A program made the translations under genes and the position numbers. The notes below the pieces were generated by a model. The model saw only the letters and a list, made by a program, of their open reading frames with translations. It had not been told where the DNA came from and made no database searches. Positions 28,713 to 37,086 of a stretch of DNA of 54,320 nt are shown here, piece after piece. Source of the stretch: Magnetovibrio sp. (GTDB lineage Bacteria; Pseudomonadota; Alphaproteobacteria; Rhodospirillales_A; JABHCV01); NCBI GenBank assembly GCA_002717285.1, contig PBDF01000007.1, positions 298,344 to 352,663 on the forward strand. Direction: 5' to 3'. Position 1 is the first letter of the stretch, and each line of letters begins with the position of its first letter.

Positions 28713-29483
28713 TTAAGACTGACAAAAATCACAGAAGTACACCGCTCGTCCAGATATATCCATTCGAGATATGTCACCGTGGCATTTTGGACAGTGCGTT
28801 TTTTTATAAATATTTAAGTTTTCCCTGTTATTATTTTTTTTTGCCTCAAGATTAGTAACAATTTTATTCCGTTTAGCACCAATCTCCAAAAGAGTTCGGG
28901 CATCCTCCCAAAGATCTTTTAGTTGATATAAACTTAGCTCTCTGCCAGCTACCTCAGGATGAATTCCTTGACGCCAAAGAAGCTCTGTTCTGTATATATT
29001 TCCTATTCCAGCTATGACAGATTGATCCATCAAAAGCGTACTAATCTTAGCCTTACTTTTGTAAACCCGTTTGAAAAATTTTTCTGGTTCAGCATCTTTA
29101 CGGAGTAAATCTGGTCCAATTCTCTCTTTGATTTTGGATACCCCATCTTTGTCTAGAATTTCACAAATTGTTGGCCCCTGAATATCAATAAAGTGAGTTT
29201 GCCCAACTAAACGCACCCGAATTTTTCCTTTTGCTGCATGTGCTGGTAACTTTTGACGTTTTATTCGTCCAAATAGACCCAAGTGAATATGTAATAATTG
29301 GGAGTTTTTAAACTCGTAGAACAAGTGTTTGCCGTATGCTTCAACTGCAACACACTCTTGTTTATTAATTAATCTTGCCCCGTCACTAAATCGACCTTGA
29401 GGAGACGAAACATCAAGCTTATGTCCCACAAATAATTTTCTGTGATCACGTGCTGCATAATGAATTGTATGACCTTCAGGCAT
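28713..29483 (-). CDS. nei: Endonuclease VIII-like DNA glycosylase (Fpg/Nei family)
   Basis: Bifunctional glycosylase/AP lyase that removes oxidised bases. The protein starts MPEGHTIH, in which Pro2 and Glu3 are the catalytic residues; the HTIH continuation is characteristic of the Nei2-like branch rather than Fpg (MPELPE). Other motifs: YGKHLFYEF, the helix-two-turn-helix region SVIAGIGNIYRTELLWRQGIHP, and a C-terminal zinc finger with Cys pairs CPKC and CDFC. Length 256 aa is normal. Monocistronic by context, divergent from the decayed segment 29695-30628. Stop TAA. Confidence 0.9.
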   Translation of the reverse strand: MPEGHTIHYAARDHRKLFVGHKLDVSSPQGRFSDGARLINKQECVAVEAYGKHLFYEFKNSQLLHIHLGLFGRIKRQKLPAHAAKGKIRVRLVGQTHFIDIQGPTICEILDKDGVSKIKERIGPDLLRKDAEPEKFFKRVYKSKAKISTLLMDQSVIAGIGNIYRTELLWRQGIHPEVAGRELSLYQLKDLWEDARTLLEIGAKRNKIVTNLEAKKNNNRENLNIYKKTHCPKCHGDISRMDISGRAVYFCDFCQS

Positions 29484-29694
29484 GCAACCAGAATTTCCCT
29501 TTTGTTGTTAATTAAAATCTCTAACCTATTTCGCAAATATTGCTAACGAGGGTAATAAAGCCCATTAGAATATAAACAAAAGCACCACAGGAATCATCAC
29601 ATCAGTACAAATGATATTTGCAGGTTATAAATCAGGATCAAACCGCTTGTGGGAATTTGGACGCACACAAATTGAAAAAAACCTACTTCAACTA

Positions 29695-30327
29695 TCAAAC
29701 ACTACTCATTTCTTTCTCCACTGCCAAGGCTTTTGGAACTTCCCAGACCACACCCCTCGCTTGAGTTTTTTTGGCCTGCTTCTCAGCAAGTATGTAATCT
29801 TTTGAGTAGCGCCTGTACGCCAGAGCCCAACCTTGCCGAACCAACTCAGCATTTGAATTCATGGACCTATTATAGCAAGTAGCAATCAACTTTTTGTAAC
29901 GATCATGTGTATCTCCCTCGCACCGAATGATACTAGACCCCACCAAGGCGCGTAGCGCATCTGTTGAGGCTTTTCCGCAACGGTATTTGCTGTTGTCCTC
30001 ACGAAAACAGTCCTGATTGATCTCAGGCGCATCTATGCCGTGAAGCCTGATCTACATATCTTCGATCCAGATAGTATCACCATCAATGATACGCACCGTT
30101 CCCTTTAACGACTTGGTGAATTGCTTTTGTCTAACCCCTTTCGTATTAATGGCTTCATTCCATGATACAAACTCTTGCCTAAATTGCTCTTCATCAAGGC
30201 AATGAGAACTTCTCTTTTTTGTATTTTGGTGGCAGCCTATGGCTTCAAGCCTACCGCCATGGGCTAAGGTCTCATGTCCAAAAAATAGGCTAAGAATTGA
30301 AGCAAGAAACTTAAAATACCAGTTCAT
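29695..30327 (-). pseudogene. Staphylococcal-nuclease-like gene interrupted by one in-frame TAG
   Basis: A single frame of 211 codons broken only by TAG at 30052-30054. The N-terminal part has a signal peptide (residues 1-22, ending LAHGG) and a Cys/His motif GGRLEAIGCHQNTKKRSSHC of the kind fused to such nucleases, then VRIIDGDTIWIEDM. After the TAG come IRLHGIDAPEINQDC, KYRCGKASTDAL, the Arg-bearing DTHDRYKKLIATCY and GWALAYRRYSKDY. These are the usual catalytic Asp, Arg, Glu and Arg segments of the SNase fold, all preserved. The gene would code a secreted, Ca-dependent nuclease. The single lesion suggests recent loss. ATG 30327 has AGGG upstream. Confidence 0.85.
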
Positions 30328-30427
30328 TATGCCCTATTAACTACTCCTAAAATGTACAAACAGGATCATAGGTCTCAACTAATCGGTTTGCGAACATTTT
30401 AACCTTTGGTTTCAACTGTTTCTGTCG

Positions 30428-30628
30428 TTATACAGCAAGTTCGATGTGCTTTGGCATTACAGCACCGAGCTTGAGCATTCTTAGGGTTGCCTTATTAATA
30501 TCCCATAACGGAAAGCCGGTTGGTGGCATGACTAAACCACTTCCAGGATAGGGGCAATCAACACGGTTTGCAAAAACAACTGCTATTCGATTATCCTACG
30601 CTCTCGGAATTACAATAAGCTCACGTTT
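30428..30628 (-). pseudogene. Remnant resembling the C-terminal part of a carbon-nitrogen hydrolase
   Basis: On the minus strand about 65 codons read as protein-like sequence: ELIVIPRA, TAG (30596-30598), DNRIAVVFANRVD, CPYPGSGLVMPPTGFPLWD, then LRMLKLGAVMPKHIELAV and TAA. The pattern RA-x-(D/E)N-R-VVFANR ... G-S-P-TG is what nitrilase-superfamily proteins show after the catalytic Cys. No start, no upstream catalytic half and a TAA just before it. I read it as a fragment of a decayed gene. The identification rests on a short motif only. Confidence 0.4.
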
Positions 30629-30782
30629 TTAAGTACTGTTCAACTTTCGTTGATCAACTATCATTTTCTTCAAGATATAAAAATGACTTAAATATATTTT
30701 CTCTACTCCTTCTAACTTTTTCGTATTAATATCAAAATAAAATCTCAACCACCATCCTAGAAATAACTATCTGGAGATTTAA

Positions 30783-31313
30783 ATGGCTAAGGTTACCTTA
30801 AGCAAATCGATGAAGGACGACTCGGCATCTAACGAAAAGTCAAAAAAGCCTAGAAAAGATAGTCCGCTCTCGGCAGAAGAGGTGAGTCCTTCCACTAACC
30901 CAGCAGGTGATCCTGTCTCGTACGGTAATCACTTATTTACCATAGGACAAGCGCATGAATTGTTCAAAGATGCTGGGATCAATCTTGATGACTGGGAAAA
31001 TCCAAAACGCGAAGATTGGCGAAACCTTGCTGAATATCTGGCGGATAGATATCATCCAGATTTCAGAGGGTCTATTGGCATTAGACGCCACAGGCACGCA
31101 GCTTACTTAGCTATGCTATATGGCATAGTAAATTTCACTCTGGAGGATAAATGCCTGCCAAATAACAAAACTGCCTTAGAATATATCCATAACAACTTCC
31201 CTGAAGTTTTAACTGGCTTAAAGCCAGGTAATCACATGCGATCCTTATCCTCTCTTGAGACTGATCTAAAAAGAGCGCAAAAATATGTCAAAGAAGGCAA
31301 GATAAGAGTTTAG
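30783..31313 (+). CDS. Unrecognised protein, 176 aa
   Basis: I do not recognise this gene. Residues 1-45 are Lys/Ser/Pro-rich and probably disordered. From about residue 47 there is a compact, largely helical domain: GNHLFTIGQAHELFKDAGINLDDW, NLAEYLADRYHPDF, the basic cluster GIRRHRHAAYLAMLYGI, and a C-terminal helix LSSLETDLKRAQKYVKEGKI. No signal peptide, no membrane segment, no Cys pairs. TGGAGA lies 6-7 bases before the ATG, a good ribosome site, and codon use looks like the neighbours, so the gene is likely real. The Arg/His-rich centre could contact nucleic acid, but that is a guess. Flanked by a decayed region and tRNA-Lys. Stop TAG. Confidence 0.75.
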   Translation: MAKVTLSKSMKDDSASNEKSKKPRKDSPLSAEEVSPSTNPAGDPVSYGNHLFTIGQAHELFKDAGINLDDWENPKREDWRNLAEYLADRYHPDFRGSIGIRRHRHAAYLAMLYGIVNFTLEDKCLPNNKTALEYIHNNFPEVLTGLKPGNHMRSLSSLETDLKRAQKYVKEGKIRV

Positions 31314-31494
31314 GGATGCAACTCTACTTTATTTCCTCAAATTCTTGATATTACCAAAGAAATTTTCATAACTTCTTACAAATATTGAAGAGTAAGGAGC
31401 AAAATAAAAGAGAAACTGCCTCCCGCCAAGCAAGAGGAAAATCACGATCTGGAAAATCTTATTTGTCAGTAGAGCTTTTTACTTGGACATGAAA

Positions 31495-31516
31495 TAGCCA
31501 CCCCGGAGGGTGGCTA
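31495..31516 (-). terminator. Hairpin downstream of tRNA-Lys, probable terminator
   Basis: Perfect 9-bp stem TAGCCACCC / GGGTGGCTA with a 4-base loop (31504-31507). On the minus strand it begins 16 bases after the tRNA 3' end and is followed by TTTCAT, a short T tract. The strong stem and position support an intrinsic terminator; the weak T tract lowers certainty. Confidence 0.6.
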
Positions 31517-31531
31517 AGTCATTGATATTAT

Positions 31532-31607
31532 TGGTAGGCGCTACGGGATTCGAACCCATGACCGATCGCTTAAAAGGCGATTGCTCTACCAGCTGAGCTA
31601 AGCGCCC
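31532..31607 (-). tRNA. tRNA-Lys (anticodon TTT)
   Basis: On the minus strand the acceptor GGGCGCT (31607-31601) pairs with AGCGCCT, discriminator A, encoded CCA (31534-31532). D-arm AGCTCAGCTGGTAGAGC, anticodon stem ATCGC/GCGAT around CTTTTAA with anticodon TTT, and T-arm GGGTTCGAATCCC are canonical. Confidence 0.98.
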
Positions 31608-31835
31608 CGAGTAATATAATACATTAACATGGTACCTAAGCACCAGAATAGGTCAAATATATCATATATTATTTTATATATTAGAATATTATCTTAAAAT
31701 TTATAAAATCATATATCTTAATAGTAAAACCCTTAATAAGATGCCCGGAAAATACGGATCAAAGACTACGGGGTCAACATCTTTCATCATACTGAGTTCT
31801 TGTAAGCATAGAAAGCTCAGAGGTTGTTATCTCTT

Positions 31836-32339
31836 CTATTTTTCAAAGCGCTTAATTAGCTTTTGTTTCACACTAGATGATACAAAATGATCAACGTCGC
31901 CTCCCAAACGACCAATTTCTTTTACAAAACGTGATGCGATAAACTGATGTCTATCAGAAGCCATAAGAAAAACTGTTTCAATTTCAGAATTCAAACGTGA
32001 ATTCATACCAGCCATCTGAAATTCGTATTCAAAGTCTGAAACAGCGCGTAATCCACGAATAATCACAGATGCTTGTACGTTCTCAGCAAAATCCATCAAT
32101 AACGTTTTAAAGGGGCGAACTTCTACAAACCTATTAATTGTGTCATCCATATTTCTAACTTCTTCTTTAATTATCTCAAGCCGCTCATCAAGTGTAAATA
32201 AGGGGTCTTTGCCCGAGTGCTCCGCCACACAAACGATCAACGTATCTACGACCTTGGTTGCACGTTCGATAATATCTATGTGGCCATTAGTCAATGGATC
32301 AAAGGTACCTGGATAGATACCAACACGCTGTTTAGGCAT
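31836..32339 (-). CDS. coaD: Phosphopantetheine adenylyltransferase
   Basis: Transfers AMP to 4'-phosphopantetheine to give dephospho-CoA, the penultimate step of CoA synthesis. The 167-aa protein has the nucleotidyltransferase motif GIYPGTFDPLTNGHIDII (T/HxGH: TNGH 17-20), VIIRGLRAVSDFEYEFQMAGMN, and the C-terminal FVSSSVKQKL. AAAGGA precedes the ATG. It follows gyrA on the same strand with a 21-base gap, a pairing common in alphaproteobacteria. Stop TAG. Confidence 0.97.
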   Translation of the reverse strand: MPKQRVGIYPGTFDPLTNGHIDIIERATKVVDTLIVCVAEHSGKDPLFTLDERLEIIKEEVRNMDDTINRFVEVRPFKTLLMDFAENVQASVIIRGLRAVSDFEYEFQMAGMNSRLNSEIETVFLMASDRHQFIASRFVKEIGRLGGDVDHFVSSSVKQKLIKRFEK

Positions 32340-32360
32340 AATCCATTCCTTTCCTTATTA

Positions 32361-35135
32361 TCAAGTCACTTTACCGCTTGAAGAACGATCAGGGCCATTT
32401 TCATCTTTTACGCCCTCGTCTTCCTCTTCACTAAGGCGGCTGACTGAAACAACACGTTCACCCTCTGCAACCTTAAAAATTGTGACCCCGCGTGATGAGC
32501 GACCAACTATACTTATGCCTGCTACTGGACATCTTATTAATTGGCCACCGTCAGAAACCATAACCAGTTGATTATCAGTCTTTACCGGGAAAGATGCGAC
32601 GACAGATGTTGAATGACCTTTTGAACGTTTCAAACCTATACTCGTAATACCCTTACCCCCACGATTTGAAATACGATATTCATAGGCTGATGAACGTTTT
32701 CCCATGCCATCTTCAGTAATTGTGAGAATGAATTCTTCAGTGTCAGCCATTTCAACAAATTTGTCAGTCTCTAAACGAGCGGCTCGGGTCTCATCTTCAA
32801 TTTTATCATCAGGCCTTTCACTATAATCTCCATTAGCAAGCCTTTTACTCGCACTGGAAGCTTGCAAATACTCCTCACGCTCAGAAACCTCTGCCTTAAC
32901 GTGGCTTAGAATAGACATGGAAATAATTCGATCATTTTCTTCTAGTCTCATGCCCCTTACTCCAGTTGACGAACGACTCGTAAAGACACGAACTGCATTG
33001 ACAGGAAAGCGTATGCACTTACCACCACTTGATGAGAGCAGGACATCATCTGCCTCTGAACAAGCTTGGACGCTAATGAGTTGATCTCCCTCATTCAGTT
33101 TCATGGCAATTTTTCCATTAGCTTTCACGTTGGTGAAATCAGAGAGAGAATTTCTTCTGACACTACCTGACGCTGTAGCGAACATAACTGATAGATCACT
33201 CCACGATTCTTCACTTTCGGGAAGGGGCATTAGTGTTGTTATTGCTTCGCCTTTATCAAGAGGTAAAAGATTAATCATTGCCTTACCGAGCGATGTAGGC
33301 GAGCCTAGTGGGAGCTTATAGACCTTGAGTTTGTATACAATTCCTGTAGAGGAGAAAAATAATACTGGTGTATGAGTATTAACTACGAAAACTTGAGTAA
33401 CAAAATCTTCATCCCTAGTGCTCATACCACTCCGACCCTTGCCACCACGTTTCTGAGCACGGTAAGTGGAGAGAGGCACACGCTTCATATAGCCAGTATT
33501 TGATACAGTAACTACCATGTCCTCACGCTGTATCAAATCCTCAATGTCATGTTCAAACTCGTTTTCTTGAATATCAGAACGCCGAGGTGTTGCGAATTGT
33601 GATCGCATTTCAAGAAGTTCTTTACGAAGCAATTCCAGGAGCTTCTTACGAGACGCAAGTAAGGCCAAATGACCTTCAATTTCATTTCCAAGATCACTTA
33701 AATTATCTCCGATCTTGTCTCTCTCAAGCGCAGTCAACCTATTCAAGCGTAACTCGAGTATTGCTTTAGCCTGTTCCTCAGACAGCTTATATTTGCCATT
33801 TATTACAGTCCTTCCCGGTTCATCCAGTAGCATAATCACGGGTTCCACATCCGCTGCGGGCCAATCATGCTCCATAAGCTGTTGACGAGCAGTAACAGAA
33901 TTTTTAGCAGCTCTAATCAATTTAATAATCTCATCAATATTGGCCACAGCGACTGCAAGTCCTGCCAATATGTGAGCCTTCTCTCGTGCTTTACCCAGCA
34001 AAAAAATAGTGCGTCGACGAATGACAACCTCACGAAAGTCAACAAAAGCCTGAAGAATTTCTTTCAGATTCATTAACTTAGGCGTACCGTTATCTAAAGC
34101 GAGCATATTCACTCCAAAACTGGTTTGTAGTGGAGTGAATCGATAAAGTTGGTTCAATACAACTTCAGGCATATGATCACGCTTAATCTCAATAACCACA
34201 CGTAGACCTTCTCTGTCTGACTCATCACGAAGGTCAGAGATACCTTCAATTCTCTTGTCACGGACACAATCAGCCATTTGTTCGACCATGCGTGCTTTGT
34301 TAACCTGATAAGGTATTTCGGTAATTACAATTGCGAAACGATCCTTTCGAATTTCTTCAACAGAAGTTCGTCCACGTATGATCACAGAACCACGTCCGGT
34401 GTGAAAGGCAGAATGAATACCTTGACGCCCTAAAATAGAAGCTCCGGTCGGAAAATCAGGTCCTTGAATAAAATTTTCAATAATAGTATCAATGGACAAG
34501 TCGGGGTCATCTATCAAGGCACAGCATGCATCTATAACCTCACCTAAATTATGGGGTGGAATATTTGTTGCCATACCGACAGCAATGCCCCCAGCGCCGT
34601 TAACTAATAAATTTGGGAATTGGGCAGGCAGAACTTTCGGTTCATTCTCTGTTTCATCATAGTTAGGTTGAAAGTCAACAGTATCCTTATCAATATCTTC
34701 AATAAGTGCTTGAGCTGACAAAGCCATACGTGCCTCAGTATAACGCATGGCTGCTGCACGATCGCCATCCATTGAGCCAAAATTTCCCTGCGAATTTATC
34801 AATGGCAAACGCATGGAAAAATCTTGCGCCATCCGAACCATCGCATCGTAGATAGATTGATCTCCATGTGGATGATATTTACCCATGACGTCGCCAACAA
34901 TACGAGCTGACTTACGAAAAGGCTTGTTAAACTCATAACCGTTTTCTTTCATGGAGTAAAGAATACGACGATGAACCGGTTTCAAACCATCACGTGCATC
35001 AGGTAAGGCGCGTGAAATTATTACACTCATTGCGTAATCTAGGTACGAACCCCGCATTTCTCCCTCAATTGAAACTGGGGAAACGTCGGGTTCCTCTGGT
35101 GGCTCGTGCGGGGGTGTATTGTTAGGCTTCGTCAC
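32361..35135 (-). CDS. gyrA: DNA gyrase subunit A
   Basis: Breakage-reunion subunit that, with GyrB, introduces negative supercoils. The 924-aa protein starts at GTG. The catalytic tyrosine is Tyr132 in [11 protein letters not shown]. The quinolone-determining region reads [19 protein letters not shown], with Gln93 where E. coli has Ser83 and Asp97 for Asp87. The C-terminal beta-pinwheel contains the GyrA box as QKRGGKG, which marks it as GyrA rather than ParC. The tail is acidic ([12 protein letters not shown]). An acidic insertion rich in Glu and Asp lies around residues 745-790 between pinwheel blades ([20 protein letters not shown]), as seen in other alphaproteobacterial GyrA. Cotranscribed with coaD. 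Stop TGA. Confidence 0.98.
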   Translation of the reverse strand: MTKPNNTPPHEPPEEPDVSPVSIEGEMRGSYLDYAMSVIISRALPDARDGLKPVHRRILYSMKENGYEFNKPFRKSARIVGDVMGKYHPHGDQSIYDAMVRMAQDFSMRLPLINSQGNFGSMDGDRAAAMRYTEARMALSAQALIEDIDKDTVDFQPNYDETENEPKVLPAQFPNLLVNGAGGIAVGMATNIPPHNLGEVIDACCALIDDPDLSIDTIIENFIQGPDFPTGASILGRQGIHSAFHTGRGSVIIRGRTSVEEIRKDRFAIVITEIPYQVNKARMVEQMADCVRDKRIEGISDLRDESDREGLRVVIEIKRDHMPEVVLNQLYRFTPLQTSFGVNMLALDNGTPKLMNLKEILQAFVDFREVVIRRRTIFLLGKAREKAHILAGLAVAVANIDEIIKLIRAAKNSVTARQQLMEHDWPAADVEPVIMLLDEPGRTVINGKYKLSEEQAKAILELRLNRLTALERDKIGDNLSDLGNEIEGHLALLASRKKLLELLRKELLEMRSQFATPRRSDIQENEFEHDIEDLIQREDMVVTVSNTGYMKRVPLSTYRAQKRGGKGRSGMSTRDEDFVTQVFVVNTHTPVLFFSSTGIVYKLKVYKLPLGSPTSLGKAMINLLPLDKGEAITTLMPLPESEESWSDLSVMFATASGSVRRNSLSDFTNVKANGKIAMKLNEGDQLISVQACSEADDVLLSSSGGKCIRFPVNAVRVFTSRSSTGVRGMRLEENDRIISMSILSHVKAEVSEREEYLQASSASKRLANGDYSERPDDKIEDETRAARLETDKFVEMADTEEFILTITEDGMGKRSSAYEYRISNRGGKGITSIGLKRSKGHSTSVVASFPVKTDNQLVMVSDGGQLIRCPVAGISIVGRSSRGVTIFKVAEGERVVSVSRLSEEEDEGVKDENGPDRSSSGKVT

Positions 35136-35803
35136 AAATAGCTTACCAATTCTTTGAATGGTTGTGGTTGTGAATTACAGAAATTAAAATGACCGACTCT
35201 ATCATAAAAAAATAACATGTTCTTAGTATGCTTACAACAAATTGAAAGGCTAAATTAAGTTTTAGTTGAGCTGATTATATCAGCTTAAAAGCATACAATT
35301 TTATTATGCACACAATCGTTCGAACATAAAAAAAATCTTCATAATAAGATTTATTTCATGGTCGACTATTTGAATATCGCTCATTCATCTGTAAGACAGA
35401 TTTTGATGGTAAAAAACGACTAGGATACAAACATCATATAAACGAATCATTGCTATATTTAGTTACCTTTAAACTTCCATAATTATATCATAGTTGACTG
35501 CCCTGTGTCAGAAATACTTTGGGCAACCAACGTAAAAAAAAGATTATTTTAGTGATTGTAACATTGTGGATGCTGTTGGAAATTTTTTATTCAACCAAGA
35601 TTTTATCTCTTAATTTAAAAATTTTAAAAAAACAGAAAAACAATTATAAGATAACTAAATCGCTATGTTTATAGATCACTTGTAGAAAAGTCTTGTCAAA
35701 AATAATCTCAGCTAGATAGTTTAGAAAAAATTTAATTTTTAGCTTTTCAAAAACTGGGTTTCAAAAATACAAATGAAATTTCTACATACAAGAGAGTTAC
35801 CCG
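35136..35803. other. Gene-free stretch between gyrA and the cNMP-domain gene
   Basis: About 670 very AT-rich bases between divergent genes, with no supported ORF, RNA gene or strong hairpin. Presumably contains the gyrA promoter and the promoter of the gene at 35804. Confidence 0.45.
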
Positions 35804-36199
35804 ATGCCAAGTGTTCTTAAAAAACAAATCCTACCCGCAAATGAGTACATTTTAAATGAAGGTGTAGTGGGAGACACCGTATATTTAATTCTTAAAGGTC
35901 AAGTCGAAGTCCGTTTGGGCGCCTCCACAGATAGCCCTAAAGTACTAGCAAAACTAAGTGAGGGTGATGTTATTGGTGAGATGTCTCTTTTCGATGACAG
36001 GCCTCACATGGCTAGCGTTATGGCTTTAACTGAAATTACTGTAGCCGTTATATCAAAAGAAGATTTTAAGCAGCTAGTAAAAAGTATGGATAGTGTTATG
36101 CGTGGCATTTTTCAAATTTTGATCCGACGTTTACGTTTAGTAGGTGATAAAGAGATTATAAAGTCTATGAGAACTGATGTTGCGGGGTGGGAAAAGTAA
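35804..36199 (+). CDS. Single-domain cyclic-nucleotide-binding-fold protein
   Basis: A 131-aa protein that is one CRP-type beta-roll (residues 10-100: NEGVVGDTVYLILKGQVEVRLG, VLAKLSEGDVIGEMSLFDDRP) followed by two short helices; there is no DNA-binding helix-turn-helix or output domain. The phosphate-binding cassette reads GEM(x6)RPHMASV, so the Arg-Ser/Ala that grips the cyclic phosphate in CRP/PKA is His68-Met69 here; binding of cAMP or cGMP is doubtful. It may be a protein-interaction module. It lies between gyrA and ssb, divergent from gyrA. GAGAG lies upstream of the ATG. Stop TAA. Confidence 0.85.
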   Translation: MPSVLKKQILPANEYILNEGVVGDTVYLILKGQVEVRLGASTDSPKVLAKLSEGDVIGEMSLFDDRPHMASVMALTEITVAVISKEDFKQLVKSMDSVMRGIFQILIRRLRLVGDKEIIKSMRTDVAGWEK

Positions 36200-36339
36200 T
36201 TCAACCAGACCGTAGAGTAACAAATAAAAGCTCAGATGCCCCACCCTTCAATTCAATGTTAAATAGGTTTAACAATGCAATTAACGACAGAGTATCTCTA
36301 ATTTAATTATCGGTGCAATATAAAATTATTTCTTCACAT

Positions 36340-36825
36340 CTAGAAAGGAATTTCATCATCCAGATCGCCACTAGTTACTTTTTCGCTACTTTCATTGCCT
36401 GAAGAATTCACGCTTGTGCTATTCTCATCACCGTAGCTTGAAGTATCTGGTGTGAAATTAGCACCACCTTCACCACGACCATCGAGCATAGTCAAAGTGC
36501 TATTGAAACCCTGAAGTATCACCTCTGTAGTATACTTTTCAACACCATCGTTGCCTGTCCATTTACGCGTTTGAAGTGCACCTTCCAAGTAGACCTTAGA
36601 GCCTTTTTTGAGAAATTGCTCTGCAATTCCTGACAGACCATCAGAAAAAATAACAACACGATGCCACTCAGTCCTCTCACGTCGTTCGCCTGAGATTTTA
36701 TCTTTCCAAGTTTCTGAGGTGGCAATAGAAAAATTTACAATCTTCTTGCCATCCTGAGAAAAACGTACTTCAGGGTCCCGCCCTAAATTACCGATTAAAA
36801 TTACCTTGTTGATACTGCCTGCCAT
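36340..36825 (-). CDS. ssb: Single-stranded DNA-binding protein
   Basis: Coats ssDNA in replication and repair. ATG 36825 (MAGSINKVILIGNLGRDPE) has GGGAG 8 bases upstream; an in-frame ATG 14 codons earlier is not part of the family. The 161-aa protein has an OB fold (FSIATSETWKD, TEWHRVVIF, KGSKVYLEGALQTRKW) over residues 1-110, a Gly/Ser/Asn-rich linker and the protein-docking tip DDEIPF exactly at the end, followed by TAG. Divergent from uvrA with the SOS box between them. Confidence 0.97.
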   Translation of the reverse strand: MAGSINKVILIGNLGRDPEVRFSQDGKKIVNFSIATSETWKDKISGERRERTEWHRVVIFSDGLSGIAEQFLKKGSKVYLEGALQTRKWTGNDGVEKYTTEVILQGFNSTLTMLDGRGEGGANFTPDTSSYGDENSTSVNSSGNESSEKVTSGDLDDEIPF

Positions 36826-36969
36826 AAAATACTCTCCCAAGATCAATGAATTTTGACGAATCTTCAACTAAACTTTAACACCGTTATCACATTCCCTACT
36901 ACATAGCTTTTATCCACAAGCTAAGCGAGGTGCCATAAAAAATAAGATGCTTATTATAAATTTTAAGTA

Positions 36970-36984
36970 GAACACAATATGAAC
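36970..36984. promoter_or_regulatory. LexA (SOS) box between ssb and uvrA
   Basis: GAAC-ACAATAT-GAAC is an exact match to the alphaproteobacterial LexA consensus GTTC-N7-GTTC read on the other strand. It lies 102 bases before uvrA and 144 before ssb, between two genes that are SOS-controlled in many bacteria. Match seen; regulation inferred. Confidence 0.78.
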
Positions 36985-37031
36985 GAAAAATTGAGCTGCT
37001 ATTTTCACTAATAAGCCCCTTTACGTAGCAC

Positions 37032-37055
37032 AAGAACATCATTAAATCTGTTCTT
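37032..37055. repeat. 7-bp inverted repeat just upstream of uvrA
   Basis: AAGAACA (37032-37038), 10-base spacer, TGTTCTT (37049-37055), 31 bases before the uvrA ATG. It contains GAAC and GTTC half-sites in inverted rather than direct order. It may be a second regulator site in the uvrA leader or a hairpin. Confidence 0.45.
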
Positions 37056-37086
37056 TTGCCACTAAACAAAACTAAATTAGATAAGC

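Noticed and set aside
16860..30598. Genome-wide reassignment of TAG to an amino acid
   Set aside because: TAG ends numerous intact genes in the window, among them ssb exactly after its C-terminal DDEIPF, coaD, galU, trmFO and hemN, so TAG is a working stop.
36910..36918. Exact DnaA box TTATCCACA upstream of ssb, and a near match near 51837
   Set aside because: Single isolated copies without clusters, DUE or dnaA/dnaN/parAB context; no case for an origin.
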